DNA from: Paenibacillus amylolyticus | GTDB lineage: Bacteria; Bacillota; Bacilli; Paenibacillales; Paenibacillaceae | Direction of reading: 5' to 3' | Assembly: GCF_001570725.1 (NCBI RefSeq) | Contig: NZ_BCNV01000003.1 | Coordinates: 1 to 64,000, forward strand | DNA: 64,000 nt | Part shown: piece after piece, positions 37,443 through 45,965 of the stretch | Position numbering within the stretch: position 1 is the first letter of the stretch | Layout: each line of letters starts with the position of its first letter | Notes under the pieces: generated by a model | Database searches by the model: none | What the model was told of the DNA's origin: nothing | What the model saw: only the letters and a program-made list of their open reading frames with translations | Made by a program: the position numbers and the translations under genes

Positions 37443-40400
37443 GTGAAGAAGGTCATGTCAGCGCTGGCTGTATCAGCTATGCTGATGTCCGCACTTCCAA
37501 CGTCGGTTATGGATGCAGCTGCGAGAATCAGTATATATATTAATGATGCAGAGTTATCATCTGCTCAGGCACCTGTCATGAAAGGTGGACGCGTACTGGT
37601 TCCACTTCGGTCGATTTTTGAAGGATTGGATGCGAAGGTACAGTACACCAACAGAACCAAAACGATTGTTGCAACTCGCGACGATCAGGAAGTTACGTTG
37701 ACACTCGGTTCCAAAACGGCATACATCAACGGGGAAGCGATCTCACTGGATGTACCTGCGAACACGATCAAGGGCAACACGATGGTTCCCATTCGTTTTG
37801 TCAGCGAAGCTTTTGGAGAGAAAGTGTTCTGGAATTCGCGTAATCAACGTGTAGATATCAAGACAACGGCAACGCCTCCAGTGGATGAGACACAATATGC
37901 TGCATGGAACATCTATGGTTCGGTATCCGGAAGTAACGGAGATGGTCGTGACCTGACGGTGAGCTTCACACGTCCAACTTCAGAGAGTGCAGTGTCTGCG
38001 TACCGGATTATGTTGGTGAAAACTCGTGATGTGAATAGCTTCACGGAGTCGTCAGCATCTGCTGTACCTTCTGCAAACTATACATCCGTAACACCAAATA
38101 ATAGCAACCCGAAACTGACGCTCAATGCACAGACACGTGACGTGAATGGGGACTTACTCAATAGCAATGAAACGTATCGCCTGTATGTACTGACTGTTGG
38201 AAACAGCAACAATAATTATAAGAATGCATTGAAGTGGTCTTCCCAAACGTTGAAGCTCAATAATGTGAAATCCACAGTACAGGCGGTTACAGGCTTGCGC
38301 GCCACAGATATTAGCGACTATGGCGATGGACGTGATCTGGAGATTAACTTCACGCAACCAAGCACGACATCGAACATTACGTATTATCGTGCTTTTGTAG
38401 TCAAAGCGAAGGACTCTTCCGCATTCAATCTGGCTGCAGCGAACAAGGTGTCCAGTGCAAACTCCACGATCATTTACAAAGGCAACACTGCTGCGGTCAA
38501 GAGCCAGCTGACTTCTTCAACACGGGATACGTCAGGCGAATTGATTAAAAGTAACACAGCGTATGTTGTCTACATCCTGTCGGTAAGTACGAATGAAGCA
38601 ACAACAGACAGCAAGTTGTCTGCAGCATCATCTTCACTTACGCTGTCCGTGAACACAGCAACGTCTCCAGTAATTACACAGGTTAGAGATAACTCGGATT
38701 ATGGGGATGGTCGTGATATTCAAGTGAGTTTCAACCGTTCATCGGATGAGTCCAAGGTGGCGAACTACCGTGTCTTCGTGGTACGTAACTCGGTTGCCAG
38801 CAGCTTCAATTTGGCGACAGCAAGTAACCTGTCCTCCAGTCTGTACTATACGGTGAACAAAACAGGCAACAACATTACAACGACTTTGCCTTCATCCATG
38901 AAGGACACAAGTGGCTATAACGTAACGAATCTGCAAGATTATCGCATCTTCGTGATGGCTGTTGGCAATCAGCAAAATGGATACACCAATGCGCTGTCTG
39001 CTTCCTCCACTGTGCTGAGACTGACAACGAACGGTAACGCGGGAGTGATTAGCAACCTGGCTGTTGCGGATATCAGTGACTATGCTGATGGGCGTGATCT
39101 GCGTGTTTCTTTCAACAAAGCTGCGGATGAATCCAGAATCTCTGCATATCGAGTATATGTCGTTCGTTCCGCTAATGTGGGCAGCTTCACGCTGAGCGCA
39201 GCTAATGCGTCGAACAACTACACGCAGGTGAACAAAACGGGTGGTAACCTGTCAGTTACACTTCCGTCCAGTGCGGTTGATACGAATGGAAATCGGATCA
39301 CCAATGGCGTTTCTTATCGTGTATTTGTTCTATCGTTAAGTAATAGCGGAAACTCCAGTCAGAACGCATTGTCTTCTTACTCTTCATTGATTACATTGTC
39401 GGCAAACGCAGCGGTAACCGCTCCGAGCAGTGTGGCTGCAACGGACATCGGTGATAATGGAGATGGACGTGATCTCCGTGTGACGTTCACCAAATCCGCA
39501 GATGAGACAAATGTGAATCATTATCGGATGTTTGTAGTGAAAAATGCAAATGCAGGAAGCTTCACTCTAAGCTCTGCGAATGCAGTAAATAGTGCGAATT
39601 ATACGTATGTAAGTAGAACGGGTAATAATCAGACAATTACCTTATCTAATGGTTCGAGAACAGTGGATGGTGACTTGATTCGTAACGATATGGGCTATCG
39701 AGTGTATGTGATGGCTGTGAATAATAACGCGTCTTTAGCGAATGCAATATCGTCAGCCTCTGGTATAATCACATTGACTTCAAATGCAGCTGTAGCGGCG
39801 GCGAGCAATGTGAATGTAAAAGTCAAAGATCAAGGACAGTCTGGAACGCCTTCGGATGTAACAATAACCTTCAATAAGGCAACTAGCGAGACCAATATCT
39901 CCAATTACCGTATCTTGATTGTACCTGCTAACCAAGTGAGTGGATTTAATACAAGTTCTGCTCTTGGAATTAATTCCTTTGTTGAAATCAATAAGAACAA
40001 TGCAGGCAGCCCGGTAGTACTAAATAGTGGACATCGAGATATTAATGGTAGTGTCCTTGTAGCGGGACAGAAATACAGCGTGTTTGTCTTGTCCGTTTCA
40101 GACAGTACATCACGTGCTTCCAATTTATCTGCTGCTTCCAATGAGTTTAATATCTTTGCACAAGTTACTGGGGTTCAAGCAGTAACCAATATGGATCTAA
40201 GAAATACAAGTTCAGTAACAGATGCAAGTTACAAGGTGTTATTTACTAAGCCAGTGATTGAAACGGGGATAGGTGAGTATCGACTGTTTATTGTCAAGGG
40301 ATCAGACAGTTTAGACCTTTCCTCAGCAAGCTCAAACGGTAATTATAGAGCTATTAATGCTGGGGAACTCTCCGCAGGTGAAGTTAACTTGACTCTGGAT

Positions 40401-40544
40401 ACAAGAGATTCAACTGGAGCTAACATCGTGGCCGGAGGCGAATATAAAGCATATATTCTGTCAGTTGCCAGTAATACAACAACGCACACTCATGCCCTTT
40501 CTGCTCCATCGGGTACAGTTAAGCTGGATCTAGCCCAGCCCTGA
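37443..40544 (+). CDS. secreted stalk-domain protein with seven DGRD-type repeats
   Basis: The protein is 1033 aa. A signal peptide (1-25) is followed by a copper-amine-oxidase N-terminal-like stalk domain (about 28-140; GGRVLVPLRSIFEGL, MVPIRFVSEAFG). Then come seven tandem repeats of about 120 residues, each starting with a motif like DYGDGRDLxVxF and containing YRxFVVK and a later SYRVFVLSVS. The DxGDGRD loop looks like a calcium-binding turn and is degenerate in the last two repeats. The fold is probably fibronectin-III-like. GTG at 37443 is chosen because GGGAGGA precedes it; an ATG at 37404 has no ribosome site. It is likely a cell-surface or matrix protein. Confidence 0.82.
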   Translation: MKKVMSALAVSAMLMSALPTSVMDAAARISIYINDAELSSAQAPVMKGGRVLVPLRSIFEGLDAKVQYTNRTKTIVATRDDQEVTLTLGSKTAYINGEAISLDVPANTIKGNTMVPIRFVSEAFGEKVFWNSRNQRVDIKTTATPPVDETQYAAWNIYGSVSGSNGDGRDLTVSFTRPTSESAVSAYRIMLVKTRDVNSFTESSASAVPSANYTSVTPNNSNPKLTLNAQTRDVNGDLLNSNETYRLYVLTVGNSNNNYKNALKWSSQTLKLNNVKSTVQAVTGLRATDISDYGDGRDLEINFTQPSTTSNITYYRAFVVKAKDSSAFNLAAANKVSSANSTIIYKGNTAAVKSQLTSSTRDTSGELIKSNTAYVVYILSVSTNEATTDSKLSAASSSLTLSVNTATSPVITQVRDNSDYGDGRDIQVSFNRSSDESKVANYRVFVVRNSVASSFNLATASNLSSSLYYTVNKTGNNITTTLPSSMKDTSGYNVTNLQDYRIFVMAVGNQQNGYTNALSASSTVLRLTTNGNAGVISNLAVADISDYADGRDLRVSFNKAADESRISAYRVYVVRSANVGSFTLSAANASNNYTQVNKTGGNLSVTLPSSAVDTNGNRITNGVSYRVFVLSLSNSGNSSQNALSSYSSLITLSANAAVTAPSSVAATDIGDNGDGRDLRVTFTKSADETNVNHYRMFVVKNANAGSFTLSSANAVNSANYTYVSRTGNNQTITLSNGSRTVDGDLIRNDMGYRVYVMAVNNNASLANAISSASGIITLTSNAAVAAASNVNVKVKDQGQSGTPSDVTITFNKATSETNISNYRILIVPANQVSGFNTSSALGINSFVEINKNNAGSPVVLNSGHRDINGSVLVAGQKYSVFVLSVSDSTSRASNLSAASNEFNIFAQVTGVQAVTNMDLRNTSSVTDASYKVLFTKPVIETGIGEYRLFIVKGSDSLDLSSASSNGNYRAINAGELSAGEVNLTLDTRDSTGANIVAGGEYKAYILSVASNTTTHTHALSAPSGTVKLDLAQP

Positions 40545-40633
40545 GACTTAAACTCAATATTTGGTTTAAAGCAGAGAATTTATACAGTTACAGAGTTATA
40601 AATATTGTTATATAGTAATTTTATTGCATAGGA

Positions 40634-40671
40634 GACTCCCCTTCCATACGGAAAGGGAGTTTTCCTTTTTC
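40634..40671 (+). terminator. terminator after the stalk-domain gene
   Basis: ACTCCCCTTCC pairs with GGAAAGGGAGT and is followed by TTTCCTTTTT. Confidence 0.85.
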
Positions 40672-40806
40672 CTAGCGTAATCACCTCACCTGCTTTATGA
40701 AAATCTTGTCGCCAAAAAGGTTCCTTAGACCATTGCTGGAATAGAACAACCCGATGGATAATGGAAGGAATAAGATAGAAGCCTATGAGCCGAAAGGAAT
40801 GATGGA

Positions 40807-41688
40807 ATGCTTGCATTTCGTTTGACGGGTCTGCCGGATTCCCGGTTGCCGCTATATCTGTATTGTGTGGGCACGCAGGAAGAGAAAGGTCTGCATAGAC
40901 CGGATGGATTTCCGGTGTATCAGTTGTTTTTGTCACGCGGTGAAGGGCAGTTCAGGATTCCGGGAAAAGGAACATGGACCATGGGAGCCGGGCAATTATT
41001 CATCGTGGAACCCGGAGTGGCGCATGAGTATGTGCCGCATTCCAAAACAAGCGGTGAACTGGGCTACATCGGTATTGGCGGTGCATCAGCTAAATCGGTA
41101 CTACAATCCACGGGTTTGCTTCAGATCGAGCCGTGCCATATCTCCGGTTTTGAAATCATCTGGTCACGAATGACCAATCTCTGGCACGCGCTGGATCAAG
41201 GAGCAACGGAGATGTGGAACACATCAACGCTGATCTACCAACTCATTCTGGATATAGCGCAATCTAAAAATCCCTCTGATGTTGTTAGCGTAGGTATTGG
41301 ATCATCTACGGCGCAGGGCGAGACTATAACATACTCTAATCGAGAGTCTGATCCGGGCAAAGATGCACTCATCCGAGCAGTAGCATTGATGCATACACAT
41401 TATCAGGACGATCTGTTATTGAAGCATGTAGCTGACGCGGTGGGTTACTCGGTGCAGCATCTCAATCGGTTATTTCATCAGCATTATGATGTCACAGGGC
41501 ATCAATATATGCAGCGATTACGTTTGCAGAAGGCTTCGGAATGGCTGGATAAGCATCCAAGAGCCAGTGTAAGGGAGGCAGCAGAGACCGTAGGCATGGA
41601 AGTGAACTATTTCATCCGGATGTACAAGCGGGAATTTGGAGAGACGCCAGGCAAGGGGATCAAACATCGCAATCAACTCCAAATATAA
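40807..41688 (+). CDS. AraC-family transcriptional regulator
   Basis: The protein is 293 aa. The N-terminal half is a cupin-like sensor (about 30-100; GEGQFRIPGKGTWTMGAGQLFIVEPGVAHEY). The C-terminal 100 residues are the AraC DNA-binding domain with two helix-turn-helix units: LLLKHVADAVGYSVQHLNRLFHQ and SVREAAETVGMEVNYFIRMYKREFGETPGK. Such proteins usually control sugar or surface-polysaccharide genes. The closest possible target is not evident: both flanking units have their own terminators. AAAGGAATG precedes the ATG. Confidence 0.9.
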   Translation: MLAFRLTGLPDSRLPLYLYCVGTQEEKGLHRPDGFPVYQLFLSRGEGQFRIPGKGTWTMGAGQLFIVEPGVAHEYVPHSKTSGELGYIGIGGASAKSVLQSTGLLQIEPCHISGFEIIWSRMTNLWHALDQGATEMWNTSTLIYQLILDIAQSKNPSDVVSVGIGSSTAQGETITYSNRESDPGKDALIRAVALMHTHYQDDLLLKHVADAVGYSVQHLNRLFHQHYDVTGHQYMQRLRLQKASEWLDKHPRASVREAAETVGMEVNYFIRMYKREFGETPGKGIKHRNQLQI

Positions 41689-41689
41689 A

Positions 41690-41713
41690 AAGGGACCCAA
41701 AAGGCCCCTTAAT
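41690..41713 (-). terminator. terminator of the DUF1129-like gene
   Basis: On the minus strand AAGGGGCC-TTTTG-GGTCCCTT is followed by TTTAT. It may also stop araC transcripts from the other side. Confidence 0.6.
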
Positions 41714-41728
41714 CGTCCATGTATCTTG

Positions 41729-42541
41729 TTATCCTGTTTTCTTTGTTCCAAAGAAAGGACGTAACGTTGCAAGTCCAATAACTCCGATCGCCGCGCTCAC
41801 CCACGGAGCCAGTGCAAATACCGGAAGCTTATCACGCAATGGATACCCCACAAACAGCACGAGTACCACGATTACGATATAGATGATGATTCCCTTAAGG
41901 TTAACCCTAGGTACGGTGTTCTTGTCCGCTCCTTCATCATCCGGTCGCTCTGCAAGGCGGCGAAGCATCTCAACCAGAGCAATTCCGCCAACTGCCGCAA
42001 CGATTAGAGAGAAAAGACTAATGTGTTGGAACGGTTCCGTATCTCCGCCAGTCCAACCCACAAACAATCCGGCACACCCCTGAATTAACATGACGAAAGA
42101 CAAAGCCGCCCAAGCGATCATGGCATACCACTTCGGTGTCCGTTTCACTGGCTCTGGATTCTCAGTTGGCTGAGGTTCTGCAACGTTGGCTTTCTTTTTC
42201 GCTGAAGGGGATGGACTTGTAGCACGGGTTGGATCGGATTTACCCACCTCAACGGCATCCGTCTTCTCCGGTGCTGTATTTGTTACCCCGAGCTGTGCAA
42301 GGATGTCTTGCTCCAGATCAGGTCCATATAGCTCGCGAGCGGGCTTATTATCCTTCTGAGCCTGCACGATCGCTCTTCCTGCGGAGAGAATCCACTCTTC
42401 CTGTGTTCTCTCGTCAGCTGGCGCATGGCGCGCTATTGTGCTGATCTGGTCATACAGTTTTACATTTTCGGGTGTCATCCGACTCATCTCGGTTATTTGC
42501 CGATTCTGTATTTCTTTAAGCTTCTTGTAGGAAATCCCCAA
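41729..42541 (-). CDS. DUF1129-like membrane protein
   Basis: The protein is 270 aa with a cytoplasmic N-terminal half: a helical part (1-60), a linker rich in Pro, Ala and Lys at about 95-135. Four membrane helices follow (about 140-162, 175-195, 215-235, 240-262). The order of a small helical domain, linker and four helices fits DUF1129; the function is unknown. The start is TTG at 42541, with GGGGGAG eight bases before it; a longer frame to 42640 has no ribosome site. It is probably cotranscribed with the 39-aa membrane peptide upstream. Confidence 0.7.
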   Translation of the reverse strand: MGISYKKLKEIQNRQITEMSRMTPENVKLYDQISTIARHAPADERTQEEWILSAGRAIVQAQKDNKPARELYGPDLEQDILAQLGVTNTAPEKTDAVEVGKSDPTRATSPSPSAKKKANVAEPQPTENPEPVKRTPKWYAMIAWAALSFVMLIQGCAGLFVGWTGGDTEPFQHISLFSLIVAAVGGIALVEMLRRLAERPDDEGADKNTVPRVNLKGIIIYIVIVVLVLFVGYPLRDKLPVFALAPWVSAAIGVIGLATLRPFFGTKKTG

Positions 42542-42636
42542 TGATTGCTCCCCCTGTCTACACACGTTCTGATCTCCCAATATATGAAGACCCTGACGGT
42601 ATTTTAGTATACGGGAAGGGCTCTCGTTTCGCAAAG

Positions 42637-42756
42637 TCATTCCTTATAAAAAAGCTGCTCATGATGGACCCATATCCATACACAGGCCAGTATGACACAG
42701 GTGCATAACAGCACCAGTTTTCCGTGATGTTGAATCCATTCCAGTAGATGTCCCAT
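42637..42756 (-). CDS. 39-aa single-pass membrane peptide
   Basis: An ATG on the minus strand, preceded by AAAGGAATG, opens a 40-codon frame. It starts MGHLLEWIQHHGK, continues with a hydrophobic helix (residues 14-30, containing two Cys and two Trp), and ends in a charged tail, HHEQLFYKE. It lies 95 bases before the DUF1129-like gene in the same direction. It is not a family I recognise. Ribosome site, composition and position support translation. Confidence 0.55.
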   Translation of the reverse strand: MGHLLEWIQHHGKLVLLCTCVILACVWIWVHHEQLFYKE

Positions 42757-42952
42757 GAATTCATTCCTTTCGGCAGAAGGATTCCGAGGCACATGCTGCC
42801 TATAATTGTTGGTTTATTTTTCCCGATTCATGTAAAAAAATACCCTCACATCTCCCAGTTCTAACGATTGTGTGAAGTATGCATAAAGAGCAGTCGATTC
42901 CATCACAATAGTAGCATTTCCAACAGAAATCCGAGATTGGAGTGTGCTTGTT

Positions 42953-43186
42953 ATGGATAAACAAACAGATTTGACGCGGAAGCTGCTAATGAACAGCAAC
43001 TCCCGTGGAGTGGTGGACGAGGTTGTATCCTTTGAGGAGAACCTGGAGGATACGGAGTATGCAGAAGAGCTGACAGATGGCAATCTGAGGGGAAGAAGTT
43101 TCTGGGATAACTGTGATTCCGCTCATGAACATGAATGGAATGGACGGGTGGAGACCCACGAGATGTTCCGTAGAAGCTACGAATAG
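42953..43186 (+). CDS. small acidic protein of unknown function (77 aa)
   Basis: The product is strongly acidic in the middle (VVDEVVSFEENLEDTEYAEELTDG) and ends with His, Glu and Arg residues (HEHEWNGRVETHEMFRRSYE). It has one Cys and no membrane segment. The ATG at 42953 has TTGGAGTG eight bases upstream; an in-frame GTG at 42944 overlaps that site. It is followed by its own terminator. I do not recognise it. Confidence 0.6.
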   Translation: MDKQTDLTRKLLMNSNSRGVVDEVVSFEENLEDTEYAEELTDGNLRGRSFWDNCDSAHEHEWNGRVETHEMFRRSYE

Positions 43187-43228
43187 CGATCCTTGACCCA
43201 AGCCGTTTGAAGTTCAGAAAATATCCGG

Positions 43229-43260
43229 GCCAGCTGTAACCAGCTTGGCTCATTTTTTTG
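43229..43260 (+). terminator. terminator after the 77-aa gene
   Basis: GCCAGCTG pairs with CAGCTTGGC and is followed by TCATTTTTTT. Confidence 0.8.
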
Positions 43261-43442
43261 CGCTCATCTACCGATAAAATGTAGACTGGCAGTAGAGTTA
43301 TAAAGGGTTCTTGCTTACGTTGACTTGCAGGTTGCGGGATGATAATATATTACTATCATCTTAATACACACTAAACTTATCGGATTATATATATTTAATA
43401 AATAGAACATCGACAGGCTTCGTATGGAAAGGGGAAATCGGC

Positions 43443-44273
43443 ATGGAACGTCAGATCAGTATCCGTCATGGACAGGAAGAATTAACAGCCACGATTCATT
43501 ATCCGGTTGTGAAAGATATCAAGGAGGAGAAGAGTCAGCAGCGAGTACCTCTGGCCGTTATCTGCCACGGCTTCGTTGGTAGCCGGATCGGCGTGGATCG
43601 TCTGTTTGTAAAGACTGCACGGGAGCTTGCCGAAGACGGTTATCTGGTACTGCGCTTCGATTACATCGGTTGCGGAGAGAGCAGTGGTGAGTATGGAGCA
43701 GAGGGACTGGAGTCGATGGTGCTACAGACCCGCTCGGTGCTGGATTACGCGGTTAATTGCAGTGATGTAGATCCTACGCGCGTTACACTAATTGGTCATA
43801 GTCTGGGTGGTGCGGTTGCATTACTAACTGCTGTGCGCGACAAACGTGTCAAGAATCTGGTTATGTGGTCCTCTGTAGGTTATCCATTCAATGATATTGT
43901 GAAGATTACGGGGCGGGAAGTATACGATGAAGGCGTGAAACTGGGGGCGGCTGACTATCTCGGATACAAATTCACACCAACCTTCTTCGAGTCACTCGCT
44001 GAACAACAGCCATTCCAGGAAGCAGTTAAGTTTAATGGCGATGTTCTCGTCGTGCACGGCACGTCAGATGAGATTATCCCTGTAGACTACGCATTCCTGT
44101 ATCAAAAGGTATTTTGGATGCGCCAGGAAGGCCGTTGCGACAAGGAGATCATCTTCCAGGGCGATCACACCTTCTCTTCAGGTAAAGAGCGGGAACAGCT
44201 GATTACGCGTACCAGAGAGTGGCTGGGTGAACGCCAGAAGATCGAACAGGATTGGCAGCACTGGATGATATAA
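43443..44273 (+). CDS. alpha/beta hydrolase (esterase or acyl-hydrolase type)
   Basis: The protein is 276 aa. The nucleophile Ser is in IGHSLGGAVAL (about residue 119); Asp is in HGTSDEIIPVDYA and His in QGDHTFSSG. The N-terminal segment ICHGFVGSRIGVDRLFVKTARELAEDGY carries the oxyanion loop and the start of the fold. This type resembles cinnamoyl-ester or serine-aminopeptidase-like hydrolases. It has no signal peptide. AAGGGGAAA precedes the ATG. The next gene has its own promoter, so this one may be monocistronic. Confidence 0.85.
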   Translation: MERQISIRHGQEELTATIHYPVVKDIKEEKSQQRVPLAVICHGFVGSRIGVDRLFVKTARELAEDGYLVLRFDYIGCGESSGEYGAEGLESMVLQTRSVLDYAVNCSDVDPTRVTLIGHSLGGAVALLTAVRDKRVKNLVMWSSVGYPFNDIVKITGREVYDEGVKLGAADYLGYKFTPTFFESLAEQQPFQEAVKFNGDVLVVHGTSDEIIPVDYAFLYQKVFWMRQEGRCDKEIIFQGDHTFSSGKEREQLITRTREWLGERQKIEQDWQHWMI

Positions 44274-44306
44274 ATGGCAGGATTGCAACTGTTTGGGGAT
44301 GTCAGC

Positions 44307-44335
44307 TTGGAAAAGCGCCTTCTTAGGGGTAAAAT
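44307..44335 (+). promoter_or_regulatory. promoter of the LigB-type dioxygenase
   Basis: TTGGAA, a 17-bp spacer and TAAAAT lie 41 bases before the start codon. Confidence 0.55.
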
Positions 44336-44376
44336 AGAGGAGTAAGCATTCTATCCGTGTCTGGAGGTTGGCAGCA

Positions 44377-45162
44377 ATGACATTACCCGCACTTTTCATT
44401 GCGCATGGTTCTCCCGCTCTGGCGGTGGAGAGCAATGACTACACTCATTTTCTGAACCAGCTTGGAGACAGGCTGCCGGCTCCGAAAGCCATTGTCGTAT
44501 TTACGGCGCATTGGGATTGTCCCGAACCGTCCGTGACGATGGATGATACACATCAGACCTTGCATGATTTTTACGGATTTCCCTCTACGATGTATACCAT
44601 GGAATACCCTGCATCTGGGCAGCCAGATCTAGCGAATGAGATATGTGCTTTGTTCACTCGTAGCAATCTGGCGCATCAGCCGATTCGAGGTCGGGGCCTG
44701 GATCATGGCGTATGGGTACCGCTGCTACATATGTACCCCGAGGCTAACATCCCCGTGATCGCCGTATCTGTAGACTCGCTGCGTACGCCGCAGGAACAGT
44801 ATGATATTGGTCGGATGCTGGAACAGCTGCGTCATGATGATGTGCTGATCATTGGCAGCGGTGGAACGGTTCACAATTTGCGATTGCTGGGCAATACGGA
44901 TGAGCCGCAAGAGTGGGCAGTGGAATTTGATAATTGGATCGGGGAGCGCTTGGAGCAGTGGAACACGAGAGAGCTGTTTCAATATGAGAAAAAAGCCCCT
45001 CACGCACGCACGGCAGTTCCGTCTTATGGTACAGAACACCTGGCGCCTTTGTTCTACGCTATGGGGACAGCGGACATGTCCCGATCAGCGAAGCGTCTAT
45101 TCCAGTCTTATCCTTACGGAACGCTCAGTTTGAACTGCTGGCAGTTTGGAGACGGCGTGTAA
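44377..45162 (+). CDS. class III extradiol dioxygenase (LigB / DODA type)
   Basis: It is predicted to open dihydroxylated aromatic rings, of the DOPA 4,5-dioxygenase type. The protein is 261 aa. Conserved His residues occur in FIAHGSPALA (His near position 10), VFTAHWDCPEP, LHDFYGFP and GLDHGVWVPL, matching the zinc/iron site and catalytic histidines of the family. The ATG at 44377 with TGGAGG upstream is preferred over an in-frame TTG at 44368. It is the second aromatic-ring dioxygenase in the window, but not linked to the mhqO-like pair. Confidence 0.9.
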   Translation: MTLPALFIAHGSPALAVESNDYTHFLNQLGDRLPAPKAIVVFTAHWDCPEPSVTMDDTHQTLHDFYGFPSTMYTMEYPASGQPDLANEICALFTRSNLAHQPIRGRGLDHGVWVPLLHMYPEANIPVIAVSVDSLRTPQEQYDIGRMLEQLRHDDVLIIGSGGTVHNLRLLGNTDEPQEWAVEFDNWIGERLEQWNTRELFQYEKKAPHARTAVPSYGTEHLAPLFYAMGTADMSRSAKRLFQSYPYGTLSLNCWQFGDGV

Positions 45163-45208
45163 CTTGGAACAGACAAGAACAAGACTAGACCTATGAATAT
45201 AAATAAGC

Positions 45209-45257
45209 AAAAAGGTTCCTACAGTCAGTTAGTTGACGGCGTGGAACCTTTTTTTTT
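45209..45257 (+). terminator. terminator after the LigB-type dioxygenase
   Basis: AAAAAGGTTCC pairs with GGAACCTTTTT and is followed by more T. Confidence 0.88.
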
Positions 45258-45318
45258 GTGTTCAGGGTATCACAGCGTTGAAATATATAAAGTACAGCCT
45301 TTAGCCTAACTTATAAGA

Positions 45319-45531
45319 CTATTTGCGAATTTCGAACAACTCACATTCAGTACGTGAGTGATAGGCGAGTTCACTGACACTGGACTGAACAACAACGGTT
45401 TTCTCATCAAATCGGATGATAATACCTCCAGAGTCAATCTGATGGTTATCTTTGAATACCCGAATTTTATGTTTTGAGGTCATGGCTTCCTGGAAATCGG
45501 CGTCAGTTTCGAGACGGCGCTGCGTAGGCAT
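45319..45531 (-). CDS. small beta-rich protein of unknown function (70 aa)
   Basis: The predicted product has a helical start (LETDADFQEAMTSK) and then alternating strands (KIRVFKDNHQIDSGGIIIRFDEKTVVVQ), suggesting a small barrel. It has one Cys near the end and no membrane segment. A good AAAGGAGT ribosome site precedes the ATG. The fold hints at an Sm- or SH3-like barrel, but I cannot assign a family. Confidence 0.6.
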   Translation of the reverse strand: MPTQRRLETDADFQEAMTSKHKIRVFKDNHQIDSGGIIIRFDEKTVVVQSSVSELAYHSRTECELFEIRK

Positions 45532-45719
45532 AGAGATACTCCTTTGTTCTGTTGGACTTTATACCATCATAATATGGGATTCTACAGGTGAGCAAGTATA
45601 TGCAGCTGGATATGAGCAGCTTGCGTTGTAACGCTTTGGAAAATTAGAGTTATATTTGTGATTTATATCATTGAAAATGTAAAAATGTGCAAAAAAATAA
45701 AGTCTGGATAGCTAAAGAT

Positions 45720-45747
45720 TTGCTATATTATTTTCCTGATCTATAAA
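45720..45747 (+). promoter_or_regulatory. candidate promoter of the 1454-aa surface protein
   Basis: TTGCTA, a 16-bp spacer and TATAAA. Use of it gives a leader of about 210 nt. The AT-rich stretch 45532-45719 before it shows no gene. Confidence 0.45.
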
Positions 45748-45787
45748 GTAAACTAAGCGTAATCATGTTATACGCTACGGAAAAATC

Positions 45788-45878
45788 GCATGCTGACGGG
45801 GATGGTAGGCTGTTCTGAAAATGCAAGCTCATCAGAACCATGCAACAGAGGAGCGAGAAGTTTTTGCTTCAGGTCGCT
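45788..45878 (+). other. structured leader of the 1454-aa surface protein
   Basis: GCATG (45788) pairs with CATGC (45839-45843) and encloses GTTCTGA/TCAGAAC. A second hairpin has AGCGA and GAAG paired with CTTC and TCGCT (45852-45878). The layout looks like a cis-regulatory RNA, but it lacks the conserved bases I know for c-di-GMP, c-di-AMP or other common riboswitches, and no terminator follows. Confidence 0.4.
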
Positions 45879-45965
45879 AGGCATCAGAGTACATACATCA
45901 TTTTACTGCTTGGCGGAGCTACATTTAGCATGAGGAACAAATGAGAATAAAGGGGAGATATTGGC

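Noticed and set aside
45748..45965. c-di-GMP riboswitch in the surface protein leader
   Set aside because: The leader is structured, but class I and class II consensus bases are missing, so it is reported only as an unidentified structured leader.
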